Origin: Cymbomonas tetramitiformis
Lineage: Eukaryota > Chlorophyta > Pyramimonadophyceae > Pyramimonadales > Pyramimonadaceae
NCBI GenBank assembly: GCA_001247695.2
Contig: LGRX02033544.1
Coordinates: forward strand, 42,075-106,074
Direction of reading: 5' to 3'
Length of the DNA stretch: 64,000 nucleotides
Of the stretch, positions 44,357 to 54,774 are shown one piece after another. The notes under the pieces are model-generated. The model made no database searches. It was not told the origin of the DNA and saw only the letters and a list, made by a program, of their open reading frames with translations. Each line of letters begins with the position of its first letter. Within the stretch, counting starts at the first letter, position 1. Both the position numbers and the translations under genes were made by a program.

Positions 44357-44674
44357 TCAGCGTTGGCCCGGCGCGAGTCGAGCCCCGGCAGGAGGACGAA
44401 CCGTCGCTCGCTTCTCAGCCTCGATGATATAAACCTCCGCATCCCGGAACCGCTGCTCGGTGACCAGAAGCTCGTTTTTTAGGGTCGCTACTTCGGGCAG
44501 GGTGTATCCAGAGCCTGCAGCGCCGCCCCCTCTCTGCCGGGTCAGGCCAGGCGGGCCCATAGTGCAGGCCCCCGGGAAGAACTCGTTCCGCGGACATCGA
44601 TGGGCCAGCATCGATGGGCGAGTCCGCGCATTGAGCTCAGCCGGCATGGTGCACGTGGGCAGATCGGCGCACAC
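44357..44674 (-). CDS. Possible coiled-coil exon, minus strand
   Basis: SGYTLPEVATLKNELLVTEQ then RFRDAEVYIIEAEKRA has clear heptads of hydrophobic residues. The proline- and glycine-rich N-part is less convincing. It may belong with the other minus-strand exons. Confidence 0.35.
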   Translation of the reverse strand: MCADLPTCTMPAELNARTRPSMLAHRCPRNEFFPGACTMGPPGLTRQRGGGAAGSGYTLPEVATLKNELLVTEQRFRDAEVYIIEAEKRATVRPPAGARLAPGQR

Positions 44675-44689
44675 CGCAACACCTCGCGG

Positions 44690-44825
44690 TGTGCCTAACT
44701 CCCTTCCGATCCTACACAGTGCACCGCGGAGGCGAGGCGTGCGATTGGGCGAGGTGTGCCTAACTCCCTTCTGATCCTAAACAGTGCACCGCGGAGACGA
44801 GGCGTGCGATTGGGCGAGGTGTGGC
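44690..44825. repeat. 65-bp tandem duplication
   Basis: GGTGTGCCTAACTCCCTTC then GATCCTA.ACAGTGCACCGC and GGCGTGCGATTGGGCGAG are present twice, at about 44697 and 44753. Confidence 0.85.
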
Positions 44826-45496
44826 TAAACGAAGTCGGGCGTCAAGGTCACCTGCCCACTCGGCTTGTCCATACTCGAGCGCTCCGACCTGGTTCCCCAG
44901 GCACCCGCCAGGGCTCCCATCATGCTGCACCTGCCCGCCTCCAGGGCTCTAACCAGCTCAAAAGCCAACTCAGCCACATGATTGCCAGCTCGCAAATTGG
45001 AGGGCAGGTCCCCACTCCCCCCCCCGCCCCCTTGACAGAATTGAGCTCTAAGAGGCATGCAGAAGCTATTTTGGGGTGCCACACGGGGGGAGCACTGAGG
45101 GCCTCGTGCACGGACGGGGTGTACCAGGACTTCCGGCTGCGGGACTCGTAGGTACAGCGCTTGGGTGGCGCCTGGATTGCGGAGGACGGCAATCTCCAGG
45201 CACACGATGCCGTCCAGGCCCTTCTCGACCCAGAAGCTTTTCAGCTGCTGGCTGAACTCGAACACTTCCAGCACCTGCCACAACCCGCCACATTCAAGAG
45301 CAGCGAGCACAACTCTAGCGACACCTCGGAGAATCGCATGAGCGCCCTGACACGTCACGCGAGCAGCTGCGCAGTGCATGGTCACTGACCAGCCCGCCAG
45401 GCCCGCATGGCAAACCTGCGCGCAACCCCCAGCACGCAACTGCCATGCCGCAAGCGCGTGTGGGCATGTCAGGGCAGAATGGATGACTTGCAGCAT
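44825..45496 (-). CDS. Hypothetical minus-strand frame, 223 aa
   Basis: The middle (LWQVLEVFEFSQQLKSFWVE, KGLDGIVCLEIAVL) looks protein-like, and the C-end has AFELVRALEAGR. The opposite strand is also open here (45161-45388), so strand assignment is not secure. No domain is recognised. Confidence 0.25.
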   Translation of the reverse strand: MLQVIHSALTCPHALAAWQLRAGGCAQVCHAGLAGWSVTMHCAAARVTCQGAHAILRGVARVVLAALECGGLWQVLEVFEFSQQLKSFWVEKGLDGIVCLEIAVLRNPGATQALYLRVPQPEVLVHPVRARGPQCSPRVAPQNSFCMPLRAQFCQGGGGGSGDLPSNLRAGNHVAELAFELVRALEAGRCSMMGALAGAWGTRSERSSMDKPSGQVTLTPDFV

Positions 45497-45758
45497 AGCG
45501 GTGCTGCGATATTGGGCTCTCCCTCTCGCATTTGGATACTATGCGACACGTGGCAGCACGTGCAGCTCCAGTGCGCCGGGCGAAGCAGACAAGTGGCGGG
45601 TCGATCTCGCGGTCCATACCCGAAGGGTGTCTGCGTCCTTCAAGGCAAGTCCTGCGAGTGTCAGAGGCACATCAGAGCAGGAGACACAAGCGGAGACCCG
45701 AACTTCATTGCAGGAATCGCAAATGGGCCCCAAATTGTATCGCCGCACATCGAGTAAG

Positions 45759-46091
45759 TCATCTCTGCAACTGCCCATCACTTTCCCTAAGGGATGAGGT
45801 ATCCATATCAGACAGACAGACGTTTGTGTTCCCTCGCACATCTCCGACACCGACATAAATGAGAGAACGAGCAGCTCCAGCGGCTCTCCGCAACGAGCGA
45901 GATACGCTGCCTACCGCCGGTAGGGAACAGGATGTGAGAGAGAGCGAGCGAGCGAGAGGCCACTGACCGGTTGCGTCCACTGTGGCAACCACCGCCATCC
46001 TTCGGCCGCTAGCCTGCCAAGCGTGCACAACCCTCCACTCTCGACCAAGGATCGCAAGATACCTGCCATTGCAGAGAAGGAAAGGTAACAC
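45759..46091 (-). CDS. Possible exon, minus strand
   Basis: CNGRYLAILGREWRVVHAWQ followed by ASGRRMAVVATVDATG has alternating hydrophobic residues suggestive of beta strands. A GT donor-like site follows directly (reading leftward near 45970). Function unknown. Confidence 0.3.
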   Translation of the reverse strand: MLPFLLCNGRYLAILGREWRVVHAWQASGRRMAVVATVDATGQWPLARSLSLTSCSLPAVGSVSRSLRRAAGAARSLIYVGVGDVRGNTNVCLSDMDTSSLRESDGQLQR

Positions 46092-46625
46092 AGCCTAGGT
46101 CAAGAGTCCGGCTTAACCCAGTGCCACGTGGCATGCTACATCGAAAGCGTTTCAGATCTCAGATTTCAGCCGCCAGTGCTACACCAGTCACTCGTCTTCT
46201 TCTCCGTGGCCCACACCGATCGCTATGTACCAGCAGCGCGCAAAGCGCGCGCACCAGTACACCACCTGAATGGCAATCAAACAGCGCTTGCGGAGTGCCA
46301 GGTCCGAACGCGCACGCCTCCTGCACCTTTAAAACTGTGATTCGGGCGCGAGACAGCCCTCGACGCAGCGGCACTGGGCGCATGTCGGGAAGCCAAGACC
46401 AGGCTCGTATGAGGTCAGCTCCGCATGATAAATGGAGTCGGCATTGGCAGTTGGACATCACTCTGTGGAATCATCGCCGATGGAACGTCGCAGAACAACG
46501 AAGCATTCGATGCGTCCCTCGCGCCGCCTGGTTGACTTCCGTGCGATCTAATCTTCAGAGGATGACGTGCCAGGTCAGCAGCAATCATGAATCTCCACAA
46601 ATTTGGGAACAAACTCCGGAAGCCC
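46092..46625. other. No convincing feature
   Basis: ORFs on both strands overlap without recognisable motifs. No repeats are seen. Confidence 0.3.
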
Positions 46626-46937
46626 TCACAAACACAATGAGGGTGATTGTTTCGCCTGAGCCATTCGAGGACACCCGAGCTCTGACGGTACAGCGAAGCC
46701 TAGGGGAAGCACACACGGGAGCCTGCTGACGGAGACGACTTGGGAGGACACAGAAGTTGATGTGGAGTCCGAGGTCACCTGGTGTATGACTTCGGTGGTC
46801 ACGGAGAATGGGAGAGCCACAGGGCGGATGTAGCGCTTCGAGCTCAGGGGTGGGGGCTCGAGGGGCGGTGGGGGCAACGCATATGAGGGGACAACCTGCG
46901 TGCAGGTGCCCCCTCCCAGAACCCCCTCAGCATGCAC
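46626..46937 (-). CDS. Possible proline-rich exon, minus strand
   Basis: YALPPPPLEPPPLSSKRYIR then TTEVIHQVTSDSTSTSVSSQ looks like disordered protein sequence and is followed by a GTCAGC donor-like site. Unassigned. Confidence 0.25.
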   Translation of the reverse strand: MHAEGVLGGGTCTQVVPSYALPPPPLEPPPLSSKRYIRPVALPFSVTTEVIHQVTSDSTSTSVSSQVVSVSRLPCVLPLGFAVPSELGCPRMAQAKQSPSLCL

Positions 46938-46959
46938 ACTAGGTCGGCCCTGCGGGGTC

Positions 46960-47235
46960 GGCAGAAGCGCCTCTTCACCCCGGACCCTGCAGCCTCTCCC
47001 GGGAGCCTCTTCACCCCGGACCCTGCAGCCTCTCCCGGGCGCCTCTTCACCCCTGTAGACTCAGTACGCTCTCAAGTGGACAGGCCCACCACCATGAGCA
47101 AGACCACCCTCTATCAGCAACCCCCGGACCCTGCAGCCTCTCCCGGGCGCCTCTTCACCCCTGTAGACTCAGTACGCTCTCAAGTGGACAGGCCCACCAC
47201 CATGAGCAAGACCACCCTCTATCAGCAATCTCCCG
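46960..47235. repeat. 36-bp and 108-bp nested tandem repeats
   Basis: CCTGCAGCCTCTCCCGGG with GCCTCTTCACCCC repeats at 36-bp spacing. A 108-bp block with CTGTAGACTCAGTACGCTCT and GAGCAAGACCACCCTCTATC is present twice, at about 47053 and 47161. Confidence 0.9.
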
Positions 47236-47239
47236 CCAG

Positions 47240-48085
47240 ACCCCGCTCCACCTCGCCCCCGCGTGAATTCCACTGCCCCCGTGAATCCCACCTCGCCCTC
47301 GCGGAACCCACTCTGCCCCCGTGAATGCACTGCCCCCCGCGTGAACTCCACTCGCCGCCTCGTGAACCCACCTCGGCCCTCAAACTCCACCTCGGCCCCC
47401 CGTGAACCCAAGTGCACTCGCCCCCCGTGGGACCCCCACCGCCCGTGAACTCCACCTCGCCCCCGGTGAACCCACCCCGCCCCCGTGAACCCACCTCGCC
47501 CCGTGAACCCACCGGCTCCCTGTGAACTCCACCTCGGCCCCCGTGAACTCCCACCCTCGCCGCCCGTGAACCTTACCTCGCCCGTGAACCCACCTCGGCC
47601 CCCGTGAACTCCACCTCGGCCCCCGTGAACTCCAATTCTCGCCGCCCGTGAAACCCACCTCGCCCCGTGAACCCACCGCCCCCGTAACCCACCTCGCCCC
47701 CGTAACTCCACCTCGACCCCGTAACCCACTCCTTCGCCCCCGTGAACTCCACTGCCCCTGTGAACCCACCTGCCCCGTGAACTCCACCTCGACCCCCGTG
47801 AACCCACCCCGCCCCCGTGAACCCACCTCGACCCCCGTGAACTCCACCTCGCCCCCCGTAACCCACCTCGCCCCCGGTGAACCTACTCCGCCTCCCGTGA
47901 ACTCCACCTCGACCCCGTGAACTCCACCTCGCCCCCGTGGAACCTCCACCTCGCCCTGAACCCACCGACCCCGTGAACTCCACCTCGCCCCGTGAACCCA
48001 CTGCCCCGTGAACCCACTCTCGCCCCCGTGAACTCCGCCTCGGCCCCCATGAACTCCACCTCGCCCCCCGTGAACTCCGCAGGGC
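47240..48085. repeat. About 20-bp minisatellite (CCCGTGAACTCCACCTCGCC)
   Basis: About 40 imperfect units of CCCCGTGAAC(T/C)C(C/A)ACCTCG fill the block. Long frames across it on the minus strand, rich in G, R, E and V, are products of the repeat and not genes. Confidence 0.95.
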
Positions 48086-48124
48086 CATTGCAAACCGTGT
48101 ACAGTCAGCACCTCCTAGACCCAG

Positions 48125-48445
48125 AAGCAGGTCCTTCTAGGCTGAGATCCCCAGGGAGCTCAAACGCTGCGGCAGAGCCCCCCCTTCCGCTAGGCCCTCC
48201 TGAGTCTCACAGCCCCCTTCCGCTAGGCCCTTCAGTCTCAGCCCCCTTCCGCTAAGCCTTTCAACTCTTACAGCCCCCTTCCGCTAGGCCCTCGGAGTCT
48301 CACAGCCCTTTCCGCTAGGCCCTTCTCGAGTCTCGCAGCCCCCTTCCGCGTCTCTAGTCTCACAGCCCCTTCCGCTAAGCTCCTCGAATCTCACATAGCC
48401 TCCTTCCGCTCGGCCCTTCGAGTCTCACAGCCCCCTAGTTCCACC
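48125..48445. repeat. About 31-bp minisatellite (CAGCCCCCTTCCGCTAGGCC)
   Basis: About nine imperfect units of GTCTCACAGCCCCCTTCCGC followed by TAGGCCCTTC/TCGA. Confidence 0.9.
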
Positions 48446-49101
48446 TGGTTCCTTGCAGGCACGGAAGAGCCCCCAGTAGCCCACGTCCAGTAAACTCCCA
48501 GCGGCCACGGGGTGCAAGGTTGACCTGGGCCCCGGCTCGGGCACTGGCATCAGCGCACCGCTCGAGCATACGCGAACTCGCAGACTCTTCCGCTGCGGGA
48601 GGCAGGCATGGCTGCATCACGGTTGTGGCCGAGCATCGGTCGCGGGAGCTGAATTGCTCGGCGGGTGTCAAGGCATCGGGGGTCTCACAGACACTGCCTC
48701 CAGGCTCAGAGGGGCGAGCCGGGAGTGTGCGGGAGCATACCTGTACAGCATTGTGAGGCGGAGGGGCGGCAGGAGGGGGCAGAGGTGGAGTGCCGTGGGA
48801 TTCCGGTATGCTTTGTATCCCCTTCTGGGGAGTGAAGGGGCGGTGGCTTCTCGTCGGGGTGCGCGTCTGCACGTCGGGGCCGGGAGGGCACCCGGGCTCA
48901 GGGGGGCGACAGGAAGCAAGCCGGAAAAGGAGAATGGAAAGGGTCAGTCATCCGCGACGTGGAGGACATGCCGCAAGGGCCCGGCAGGAGCGCGAGGCAG
49001 GTACGAGGCAGCGTGACGGCGGGCTCAGACACAGTCAGGTTGCATATATCTTGCTTATCAGGTTCTTTGGGAGGGGCCTGGGGGCTGCAGGGGGAGCAAC
49101 A

Positions 49102-49587
49102 TCACTCGCTAGAGTTGAGACTTAAGAGGAGGGTTTGGAAAGCGGGATATAAGCTGCGGTGGGCTGATGGGGGAGGGGTAGCATAGCTTCGCTGATGAGC
49201 CGGATTAGGGAGAGTGGGGAGGTGTAACCACTCTGGACCAGGCCTGAGTCCCGATACCACTGCCCAGCAGCGGCCGGTGCCTGAGAGGGTGCTGGCGGAG
49301 GTGGTGGGGAGTGGGAGTTTTCGGAGGTGGAGCGCTGGGGAATTTGGCTGGGGTCGGAAGAGGATTGACCGGAAGCAGGTGGGGGTGGGGGACGTTGGTG
49401 GGGGGGGAGGTGCTGCTGGGGGTAAAGGGGCGACCTTTGGGGGCTCGGGGGGTGGGGGAGCTGGAGGAGTAGCGGGCGGTGGATTTAACTTGGTGGAGTC
49501 TCGTTTGCTGAAGGACTTTCGGCTCGCTGTAATCGAAGCGCCTGCTGCATGTTTCGCCTTGGCGGCCGCTATGTCGTCGAGAATCAT
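49102..49587 (-). CDS. Candidate first exon of a minus-strand gene, proline-rich
   Basis: ATG at 49587 opens MILDDIAAAKAKHAAGASIT followed by ASRKSFSKRDSTKLNPPP and a long run of PPAPPPPEPP-type proline clusters. The charged, alanine-rich start followed by proline tracts resembles N-termini of cytoskeletal or scaffold proteins; no domain is diagnostic. Translation past about 49360 (PTPTCFRS) is less convincing and an intron may begin there. It may be the 5' end of the minus-strand gene whose GYF-like and coiled-coil exons lie at 40-46 kb, but that link is inference. Confidence 0.35.
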   Translation of the reverse strand: MILDDIAAAKAKHAAGASITASRKSFSKRDSTKLNPPPATPPAPPPPEPPKVAPLPPAAPPPPPTSPTPTCFRSILFRPQPNSPALHLRKLPLPTTSASTLSGTGRCWAVVSGLRPGPEWLHLPTLPNPAHQRSYATPPPSAHRSLYPAFQTLLLSLNSSE

Positions 49588-49634
49588 TTTGCTCGTCTGT
49601 GAAGGTTGCTCAGGGTGAGAAGCCCGTTTGCCAT

Positions 49635-49850
49635 CAGCGGGAGTGCGCGCGCAGTTCGAAGTCCGAATCGCTTATACTAGCACCGGGAGTGCGCGCGCAG
49701 TTCGAAGTCCGAATCGCTTATACTAGCACCGGGAGTGCGCGCGCAGTTCGAAGTCCGAATCGCTTATACCAGCGCCGGGAGTGTGCGAAAAGTTCTAGGT
49801 CTATTTCGCTCGTGCCAGCGCCGGGGGTATGCGTAGTTTGAGGTGTAAAC
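49635..49850. repeat. 46-bp minisatellite, 4-5 copies
   Basis: GGGAGTGCGCGCGCAGTTCG then AAGTCCGAATCGCTTATAC occurs at 49639, 49685 and 49731, diverging at 49777 and 49823. Confidence 0.92.
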
Positions 49851-49859
49851 GAAACTCGA

Positions 49860-51040
49860 AGGAAATGTAGCACGTGCCTCAGCGTTAGGGCATGTCACAG
49901 TCAGGAAACCGTGCGAATTCTTCTTCTTGATTTCGAGCTCAATAGCGTTCTCTGCAAACACCGAGGTGAATCCTTGAACAACAAAAAGGCGGGGGAAAGG
50001 GGCTGGGTGAGCCATTAGCGGCGAACAAATTAATAGCTGAAGGGAGAGCTTGGTGCGAATTTCGGAATACAGGGGTCGCAGAAATACATTGATACCAGCA
50101 TACATTGATATCATAGCTATTCTCACCCTTTGCGGACAAAGTTTTGCCGATGTGCTCATACAGCAGATGTTGTAATTGTTTCGTCCCATCTCTGCAACAG
50201 TCCGAGGGGGGCCGGCCTTGGTTAATATCTCCGAGAGTGCCCAGTAAAGAAAGAGCCTTCAGAACAAAAGAATGACTACAATATAGGCGAGTTCACTTGA
50301 CACGGAAGTAAATTTTGCTCCCAGTGCCGAGCCTGGACGCAGAGCTGATAAAGGCAAGCGTTGGTCCTGCGTCTTTGTGCGCACGTCAGACGATAAGGAG
50401 CGCATAAGAGAAGTATGGACACCTTGTCATCAACTTGACCCCATCCGCGTGTACGAGTAGGTTCAGGGGTTGGAGTTTTCCAGTCTTCTGACTGAGAAGA
50501 CTAACTTTGTAGGAAGCCATTCCGTGAGAACTAGCGAAAAGAAACAGGAAACGCGTGTACCATTCGCTTCCGAGACAAAAACTATCTATCTCACGGTGGA
50601 CTTCTCCGAGGATATCATTCGTTTGTTCACGCTGCCATGGGCTTTTACGTCCGGGATCGAATGCGCTTTACAGCTTGAGAAGAATGAGGGTGCATTGAAA
50701 TTAGCTCCACTTAGCTCCCTCTTTCGCAGATTATGATGGAAGAACACAAGACGCCATACGCACGCAGCCAACAGACAGGAAGCAAGAAATCACGTTTGTC
50801 CATACGCAGAATACACCTGCAATGCAGAATGATTGCAAACGGTGAAATCGAAGCCTACCTCACCTTCCTCTTCGCTTCGTCGCTTGAGGCTCGTTCGGTT
50901 GTGGTCTCTCATCTGTCGAGTGACAGGACTACAGTACTGTAGTCCTGTTGGTGAGGCGAGGCTTCAGACGAGGGCGCTAAGCTAACGTAAGGCTTAGTCT
51001 ACTGTAAGGCTTACGCTTACGCTAGCCTAGCGCTTGGGAG
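49860..51040. other. AT-richer spacer, no gene recognised
   Basis: ORFs of up to 141 codons on both strands lack recognisable motifs. The 26-bp palindrome and the AAGGCTTA(C/G) words near 50985-51020 lie at the right end. Confidence 0.35.
50923..50948. repeat. 26-bp perfect palindrome
   Basis: ACAGGACTACAGT followed directly by its exact complement, with no loop. It precedes the satellite region by about 100 bases. Confidence 0.9.
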
Positions 51041-51044
51041 ATAG

Positions 51045-53615
51045 CTCTATGGGTTGGGCACCATACATAGACTTTTTTCCAAGCAATATGATTGGCCTCT
51101 ATGCTGTCATATCGATTATGAATGCGTTTCAATTGCGTTCTAATACTAGGCGGATCGATCTCAAAAAGAGATCTCCACTAGGCCATCTGACCGTAGGATC
51201 ATGTGCGCGACAATACTTCGCTTTTTCCATCCCAACATGCCATGCCACAACGCGAGGGTGACGTCGCGATAAATGTACGCGAATGCAGTGGCACTGTCAT
51301 CGTTAGCGGCTGGCGATCGTGAGATCGGAAGTTCGTCTGTGTCGCCCGTTGGGATTCGCGCTTTGCTGCTGCTGCTGATTAAGTAAGGTAAGTACTAGGC
51401 GCTGTCGATCACAAACATGCGATCTCCACTAGGCGTCGATCTTTTTGGACACCACGATTAATTACCATGCGATGTTAACATGGATATCGCCATTACATCA
51501 TCTGACCGCAGGATCATGTGCGCGACAGTGCATTGCTTTTTGCTTCCCAGCATGCCATGCCATAACGCGTGGGTGGCGTCGTGGTGCATACACGCGACTG
51601 TTGTGGCACTGTCATCGTTGGCGTCTGGCGATCGTGAGATGGAACATTCGACTGTATCGCCCGTTGGGATTCGAGCTTTGCTGCTGCTGCTGCTGCTGCA
51701 TGTAATTCACTAGGCGCTGTCCATCACAAGTATGCGATCTCCACTAGGCGTCGATCTTTTTGGACAGCACCATTAATTACCATGCGATGTTAACATGGAT
51801 ATCGCCATTACATCATATGACCGCAGGATCATGTGCGCGACAGTGCTTCGCTTTTTGCTTCCCAGCATGCCATGCCATAACGCGTGGGTGGCGTCGCGGT
51901 ACATACACGCGACTGTTGTGGCACTGTCATCGTTAGCGTCTGGCGATCGTGAGATCGAAAATTCGACTGCGTCGCCCGTTGGGATTCGAGCTTTGCTGCT
52001 GCTGCTGCTGATTAAGGTAAGGTACTAGGCGCTGTCGATCACAAATATGCGATCTCCACTAGGCGTCGATCTTTTTGGACAGCACAGTTAATTACCATGC
52101 GATGTTAACATGGATATCGCCATTACATCATATGACCGCAGGATCATGTGTGCGACAGTGCTTCGCTTTTTGCTTCCCAGCATGCCATGCCATAACGCGT
52201 GGGTGGCGTCGTGGTACATACACGCGACTGTTGTGGCACTGTCATCGCTAGCGTCTGTCGATCGTCAGATCGTTAATTCGACTGCGTCGTTCGTTGGGAT
52301 TCGAGCTTTGCTGCTGCTGCTGCTGATTAAGGTAAGTAAGGTAATTTGGTTTGGGTGAAGATTATAAAGGTCAGAGGTAGTAAGGTAAGGTAATTTGGTC
52401 CGTTTCCAAATCATAAGGAGCAGAGGTTACGCGATGGCGCTAGCGCTCACGCTCTGCGATGACGCTTGCGCTGGTGATGGCGTTGGCGCTTGGGGTCGCT
52501 GCGGCGTTTTCGTTTGGCGATCGTCGGATCGGGCTGTCGGTCTTCGTCGCCCGTTGGGATTTGAGCTTTGCTGCTGCTGAATGACCATCTCCGTTCGCTT
52601 TCCTCATACATAGTAAATAAAGAAAAAGGCGAACGGAGATGGTCATTCAGATGACCCATATCTAAATTCATAACACGTACAGCGAACGGAGATGAAAATT
52701 TGGTTTGGGTGAAGATTATAAAGGTCAGAGGTAGTAAGGTACTAGGCCCGGTCGATCTTAAATTAAGATCTCCACTAGGCGCATCTGACGGTCGATGGGA
52801 TTATTTATCTTGCCGACGTGGCGCACTCGAGAGATCCGATCATGAACATCGAGTCTGCCATTCCATTAATGATTTGACATTTCTCGATCCTCGCGTCTGC
52901 TCTGCAATGTTAAAGCGAATCTATCTGATTTCCGAACATCGCGTCGGCCATGCGATGTTTAAATCATTTTCGCCATTACACTATCTGACCGTAGGATCAT
53001 GTGCGCGACAGTGCTTTGCTTTTTGCTTCCCAGCATGCCATGCCGTAACGCGTGGGTGGCGTCGTGGTACATACACGCGACTGTTGTGGCACTGTCATCG
53101 TTGGCGTTTGGCGATCGTGAGATCGAAAATTCGACTGTATCGCCCGTTGGGATTCGAGCTTTGCTGCTGCTGCTGCTGCTGATTAAGGTAAGGTAAGGTA
53201 AGGTAAGGTAAGGTAAGGTAATTTGGTTTGGGTGAAGATTATAAAGGTCAAAGGTAGTAAGGTAATTTGGTTTGGGTGAAGATTATAAAGGTCTAAGGTA
53301 GTAAGGTAAGTAAGTAAGGTAATTTGGTCCGGTTCGAAATCATAAGGAGCAGAGGTCTAGGCGGATCGATCTCAAAAAGAGATCTCCACTAGGCCATCTG
53401 ACCGTAGGATCATGTGCGCGACAGTGCTTCGCTTTTTGCTTCCCAACATGCCATGCCATGCCATAACGCGAGGGTGGCGTCGCGATAAATGTACGCGACT
53501 GCAGTGGCACTGTCATCGTTAGCGTCTGGCGATCGTGAGATCGGAAGTTCGTCTGTGTCGCCCGTTGGGATTCGCGCTTTGCTGCTGATTAAGTAAGGTA
53601 AGTAAGTAAGTAAGT
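51045..53615. repeat. About 315-bp satellite with GCT and GGTAA tails
   Basis: Complete or partial units are recognised by GGATCATGTGCGCGACA.TG at about 51197, 51511, 51826, 52140, 52995 and 53407. Regular units are 314-315 bp. Each ends with CGTTGGGATTCGAGCTTTGC, then (GCT)2-5, GATTAA and (GGTAA)n or AAGTAAGG runs, before the next unit begins ACTAGGC. Between 52330 and 52760 and around 53230-53330 shorter segments with AATTTGGTTTGGGTGAAGAT intervene. Internal ORFs repeat with the unit and are not genes. Confidence 0.9.
52578..52649. repeat. 21-bp inverted repeat within the satellite
   Basis: TGAATGACCATCTCCGTTCG(C) at 52578-52598 is matched by its complement at 52629-52649, leaving a 30-base loop. 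A third partial copy (GCGAACGGAGATG) lies near 52682. Confidence 0.9.
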
Positions 53616-54119
53616 AAGGTAATTTGGTCCGGTTCCAAATTATAAGGAGCAGAGGTTCGATGCCGATCAGGAGCAGTAAGGGGGGCATCCCAACACGGTA
53701 TTAGACACTGCGTGCTCAATTCTTAATCGAACCCAACGTTTGATGGCTCTTTGGAATCGGGGCCTCAACGGGTATCCGTTTCGATTTCCTCCGACAGGGA
53801 AATTTTGGGGCTCAGAATCCTTCAGGCCGTTGGATAGCACTTGTCAAGGTTGCGCTGTATCGTAGGAGACGCAAATGTGTTGCCCTGCGTGGGGCAATAG
53901 AGAGCGCGCCGAAGGCGCGCGGGTCGGTTGGGCACCATACATAGACATTTTTCTGTGTTTGTGGGGTTTTGGTGCGGGATGCGTTGCAGCGCGGTGTGGG
54001 TCGAGTATTACCTCGAGCATGGTGCAGGGATCGTGCACACCATGTCTACTCACACCCCGGGGCATACTGTAGACAGTTTAAGATGATCGCGTTGCACCGA
54101 AAAGATTTCTGGCTCGAAC
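53616..54119. other. Spacer between satellite and foldback element
   Basis: No gene. GTTGGGCACCATACATAGAC at 53928 also occurs near 51053, so the left and right edges of the satellite block share a boundary sequence. Confidence 0.5.
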
Positions 54120-54583
54120 TCACGGGGAACTAGATATCCAATACTGCCCCCTGTATGACATTCCTCGATGCATGCAGGACAGATGACTGCATTATTCGGC
54201 TCGAGACCGCGAGTCACATCGATAGAGACTAATAGATAGTTTGAAACACATACAGGGTAGAATATTCTGTATATCAGTGTTTTAATACTATCGCTGTACG
54301 CAAAAATATGAGGCTCAAACGGTGATAATATGTCTGTAAAGATATAACATATGAGAGTCTGAGAGTCTAAGTAGCTTATGCTACGTGCACTGTGTAAGGC
54401 TGTACGAGTACGGCTACGGTGATGCTCGAGTACTCTAACACGTGGCTCGTGGTCACTATCGTTGTGACTCGAGGTCTCTGTCGCTGTGACTCGCGGTCTC
54501 GAGCCGAATAATGCAGTCATCTGTCACATGCATCGAGGAATGTCATACCGAGGGGGCAGTACTATATATCTAGTCCCCCGTGA
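54120..54583. mobile_element. Foldback element with about 105-bp inverted arms
   Basis: The left arm (54120-54225) and right arm (54478-54583) are inverted copies starting TCACGGGG(A/G)ACTAGATAT and including GACATTCCTCGATGCATG and CGGCTCGAGACCGCGAGTCA. The 250-base centre is AT-rich. Flanks show no clear target duplication. It lies where the copia element's 3' LTR should be, so it may be an insertion into or a rearranged part of that LTR. Confidence 0.8.
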
Positions 54584-54774
54584 CACCACCACATTCTGTG
54601 GATGTGTGTGGCAGTGGCATGGTAATGTAAGACAAGCAATATAATATACTCGGAGACGGAGCAAGCATAGCATAGCATATCAGGCATTTGCATTGGCAAG
54701 AACTGGTCCTATTGGTGCCTCCGGGTCTTTAGAAATAGACATGCTCGCAGAGGCCCACCTTCCCTCGCCTCGGG
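54584..54774 (-). other. Region downstream of the copia pol gene, possible LTR and polypurine tract
   Basis: On the minus strand a purine-rich run (complement of 54754-54770, AGGCGAGGGAAGGTGGG) follows the pol stop codon and could be the polypurine tract. An LTR should start right after it, but the partner LTR is outside the window, so its borders cannot be set. Confidence 0.4.

Noticed and set aside
47169..48111. Long minus-strand frames of 170-243 codons rich in G, R, E and V
   Set aside because: They are translations of the 20-bp minisatellite CCCGTGAACTCCACCTCG, whose unit keeps several frames open.
51445..53196. Repeated ORFs of 75-160 codons (MDIAITS..., SMPCHNAWVAS...)
   Set aside because: They recur once per satellite unit and carry no recognisable domain.
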